From contig JAKEIF010000176.1 in NCBI GenBank assembly GCA_022545875.1, positions 1-7,393 of the forward strand: DNA of 7,393 bases, read 5' to 3'. This document shows, piece after piece, positions 6,016 to 7,393 of the stretch. A model generated the notes under the pieces. That model worked only from the letters and a program-made list of their open reading frames with translations, ran no database searches and was not told where the DNA came from. Numbering within the stretch: position 1 is the stretch's first letter; every line of letters begins with the position of its first letter. The stretch comes from Nitrososphaera sp. (GTDB lineage Archaea > Thermoproteota > Nitrososphaeria > Nitrososphaerales > Nitrososphaeraceae). The position numbers were made by a program, and so were the translations under genes.

Positions 6016-6615
6016 CTAACTCAACCCTTCTTCAAGAATCTTCACTTCGAATCCTTCCGGAAACAGAGTTGATGTTGTATGACAATGCAATACCGTCTCA
6101 ATATGATTTTGAAAAGCAGCACTGAGGATCCGTGACCATTTTGTACCATAATCATGTGTGAAGTACAGACAGGTTTTTCCGTCAGCTTCGTCAACATATC
6201 TTTTTACGCTTGTAATTGATCCCCCATTAACGCAAATCCCTTTAAACGTAAAATCAATGAGATTGTCTAGCGTGTTTGCCAGACCAGTCCGGACAAACAT
6301 GGCATCGATTATATCTGTCCCTATTTTCTTCAGCTCAACTGTATATTTTGCCTCATCAATTTCATCAACGAAGAATTGATGCAGCTTGCGTGGGATAACA
6401 GCTGCATGATCTTGCTCGATCACGGCAAAGAACATGACATATTTCGTTAATATCGCGTTAACTCTAGCGTTAAAACTCACATCATATTCCTTTGCTTGTT
6501 TTTGTATTTCTTTGACCACACCCGCATCGAGGGCTAGAGATACAGTAGTTTTGCTAGGATTTTCTTTGCTAGGAGTATTGAATCCTGAACCCTCGCCATC
6601 CTTTTTTCTAGGCAC
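6016..6615 (-). CDS. Ribbon-helix-helix DNA-binding protein fused to an uncharacterised C-terminal domain
   Basis: From GTG 6615 the product has 199 residues. A charged, flexible head (1-22) precedes a ribbon-helix-helix domain: strand KTTVSLALDAG (22-32), helix VVKEIQKQAKEYD (33-45), and the turn and second helix VSFNARVNAILTKYV (46-60). The remaining 139 residues form a domain I cannot name, with a repeatable-looking core LYFTHDYGTKWSRILSAAF (150-168). Similar RHH-plus-C-terminal-domain proteins form, as far as I remember, an expanded family in Nitrososphaera genomes. The likely role is transcriptional regulation, with the C-terminal domain sensing or multimerising. Other in-frame starts are TTG at 6636 and TTG at 6657; the last lies too close to the TATA-like box at 6668-6675. 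GTG was chosen because GGAG stands 4 bases before it. Codon use looks more AT-rich than in the genes to the left. The gene is divergent from the secreted protein. Confidence 0.7.
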   Translation of the reverse strand: MPRKKDGEGSGFNTPSKENPSKTTVSLALDAGVVKEIQKQAKEYDVSFNARVNAILTKYVMFFAVIEQDHAAVIPRKLHQFFVDEIDEAKYTVELKKIGTDIIDAMFVRTGLANTLDNLIDFTFKGICVNGGSITSVKRYVDEADGKTCLYFTHDYGTKWSRILSAAFQNHIETVLHCHTTSTLFPEGFEVKILEEGLS

Positions 6616-6667
6616 TTTACTCCCTTGGCGTTTCAATTGTATTGTAATGAGGGGCAATTGGGCCAGA

Positions 6668-6675
6668 ATAAATCA
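6668..6675 (-). promoter_or_regulatory. TATA-like box for the ribbon-helix-helix gene
   Basis: On the minus strand this reads GATTTATT. A transcript start about 26 bases on would fall near 6645, giving a leader of about 9 bases to TTG 6636 or about 30 bases to GTG 6615, and excluding the TTG at 6657. Confidence 0.4.
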
Positions 6676-6694
6676 ATTTCTGAACTAGGGGACG

Positions 6695-6713
6695 ATCATT
6701 GTAAATCATTGTA
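6695..6713 (+). repeat. Direct repeat ATCATTGTA x2 with 10-bp period (candidate operator)
   Basis: ATCATTGTA occurs at 6695-6703 and 6705-6713, exactly one helical turn apart. A weaker copy, ATCATAGTC, starts at 6744, and TATGAT at 6761-6766 is its inverted form. The repeat lies between the divergent TATA-like boxes of the RHH gene and the secreted-protein gene. Ribbon-helix-helix proteins often bind such closely spaced repeats, so the neighbouring regulator is the natural candidate ligand; this is inference. Confidence 0.45.
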
Positions 6714-6734
6714 GAAAGTATGGTTATTTCACAA

Positions 6735-6744
6735 AAGATAAATA
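6735..6744 (+). promoter_or_regulatory. TATA-like box for the secreted Asp-box gene
   Basis: AAAGATAAATA is centred about 37 bases before the ATG at 6777, so a transcript would carry a leader of about 10 bases. A second AT-rich stretch at 6770-6776 is too close to the ATG to serve as its TATA box. Confidence 0.4.
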
Positions 6745-6776
6745 TCATAGTCGATGCCCATATGATAATTCTATAT

Positions 6777-7393
6777 ATGCCCAATCTCAAGGCTCGGTCG
6801 ACTCTCGAGGTTTTAGCGTTTGCAAGTTTACTTGTTGGTTCATTTCTACCCCTTTTGTTTAATGTACCAGAAACAGCAAGTGCACAGACTAACCCCTGCA
6901 TTGACGAGGCTAACAACACTGTCAATGTGAGTTGTAATGCTGCAAACTCTGTAAGAGCCGACATGGCAATTTCAGGAAATGTTGTTCACATAGTTTGGAT
7001 GGAAGGGAATTTTGATAGTGAAGATGTCTTCTACTCAAGAAGTATAGACGGCGGAGAAAGCTTCGAGCCTCCAAAAAATTTAAGTTCGAATACACTTGGC
7101 TCCAAATTTCCGCAAGTGGCTGTCCATGGGAATAATGTGTATGTAGCTTGGAAAGATGTTACGACGAATCCTTCTACTGCTCTAAAAGTAAGGGCGAGCA
7201 ACAACGGGGGTACCGATTTTGGAACAGTAAGGACAGTTGCAACGACGGGAGGGGCTTCTGGAGGGATCCCGATATTTGATTATTCAATTGAAGCCTTCCA
7301 GAATGGTCTGTATGTAGCATCTATACAACGAAATACAGTCTCTCCCTTTAGGATAGGCTTGGTTTTTTCAAGCTCCATTGATAATGGGGCTAG
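6777..7393 (+). CDS. Secreted Asp-box (BNR/sialidase-like) beta-propeller protein, partial at window end
   Basis: The frame from ATG 6777 is open for 205 codons to the window end, so the 3' part is missing. Residues 1-36 form a secretory signal: basic MPNLKAR, hydrophobic core 10-29, and a signal-peptidase-like ASA-Q site at 34-37. The mature part shows Asp-box motifs of the BNR type, SIDGGESF (89-96) and SNNGGTDF (141-148, with Asn replacing Asp), and the start of a third at SIDNG (200-204), spaced 52 and 59 residues. Strands such as VVHIVWME and NNVYVAWKD lie between them, as in propeller blades. Such proteins are annotated as exo-alpha-sialidase-like, but the Asp box is structural and no catalytic Arg or Tyr set is visible here, so a cell-surface binding or scaffold role is as likely as glycan cleavage. 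Two cysteines, C41 and C53, could pair. The gene is divergent from the RHH gene. Confidence 0.8.
   Translation, partial: MPNLKARSTLEVLAFASLLVGSFLPLLFNVPETASAQTNPCIDEANNTVNVSCNAANSVRADMAISGNVVHIVWMEGNFDSEDVFYSRSIDGGESFEPPKNLSSNTLGSKFPQVAVHGNNVYVAWKDVTTNPSTALKVRASNNGGTDFGTVRTVATTGGASGGIPIFDYSIEAFQNGLYVASIQRNTVSPFRIGLVFSSSIDNGA

Noticed and set aside
5748..6125. A 125-codon + strand frame starting at TTG, about 35 bases after a TATA-like core
   Set aside because: Its residues are rich in Ser, Arg, Leu and Cys with no domain pattern, and 110 bases of it are antisense to the better-supported RHH gene. The promoter-like spacing keeps it from being dismissed entirely, but I do not call it a gene.
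6617..6964. 115-codon minus-strand frame with hydrophobic stretches overlapping the divergent promoters
   Set aside because: Its hydrophobic segments are the antisense of the signal peptide of the secreted protein and of the promoter region, and it would cover both promoters.
1..7393. Search for tRNA genes, CRISPR arrays and insertion sequences
   Set aside because: No tRNA arm set, no regularly spaced repeats with unique spacers and no transposase motifs were seen by reading; short repeated words such as TCTGCAAAGC (61 and 2341) look like chance.

Overview
The window reads as chromosomal DNA of an ammonia-oxidising archaeon of the Nitrososphaera type (Thaumarchaeota/Nitrososphaeria). The evidence is the gene set: an archaeal SepF, an archaeal CPSF1/FttA ribonuclease with KH domains, a Gly/Arg-rich TRAM protein, the archaeal lipid enzyme glycerol-1-phosphate dehydrogenase, a zinc-ribbon membrane protein, a ribbon-helix-helix fusion protein and a secreted Asp-box propeller. 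TATA-like boxes lie roughly 20-31 bases before several start codons and Shine-Dalgarno sequences are mostly absent, which fits archaeal leaderless transcripts. The genus is an inference; no rRNA gene is present to confirm it.

Layout. Bases 1-624 hold the C-terminal part of a tRNA-thiolation-type protein on the + strand. A short intergenic stretch with TTGACC repeats precedes sepF (762-1040, +). sepF runs tail to tail into fttA (minus strand, start at 2930) and their 3' ends overlap by 9 bases. A divergent promoter region separates fttA from the TRAM gene (3094-3417, +), followed by egsA (3471-4538, +). egsA in turn overlaps tail to tail by 8 bases with a minus-strand SRPBCC gene (4531-4980), which follows a minus-strand zinc-ribbon/LEA-like membrane protein gene (5014-5682). 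About 330 bases without a convincing gene come next, carrying several inverted repeats. The last part looks more AT-rich and accessory: a ribbon-helix-helix fusion protein (minus, 6016-6615) is divergent from a secreted Asp-box protein (6777 onward, +) cut by the window end.

How the genes relate. The left three quarters are housekeeping functions: tRNA modification, cell division, RNA 3'-end formation/termination, RNA binding and ether-lipid backbone synthesis. They are mostly independently promoted single genes, not one operon. The right end pairs a putative DNA-binding regulator with a secreted propeller protein, and a 10-bp-period direct repeat lies between them as a possible operator.

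The points most worth following are: the FttA-like protein with changes at several usually conserved beta-CASP positions; the repeat array and 14-codon upstream frame before sepF; palindromes centred on the TATA boxes of two genes that start with TTG; the inverted-repeat-rich gap at 5683-6015; and the regulator/repeat/secreted-protein arrangement at the end. No unmistakable new multi-gene system is visible.
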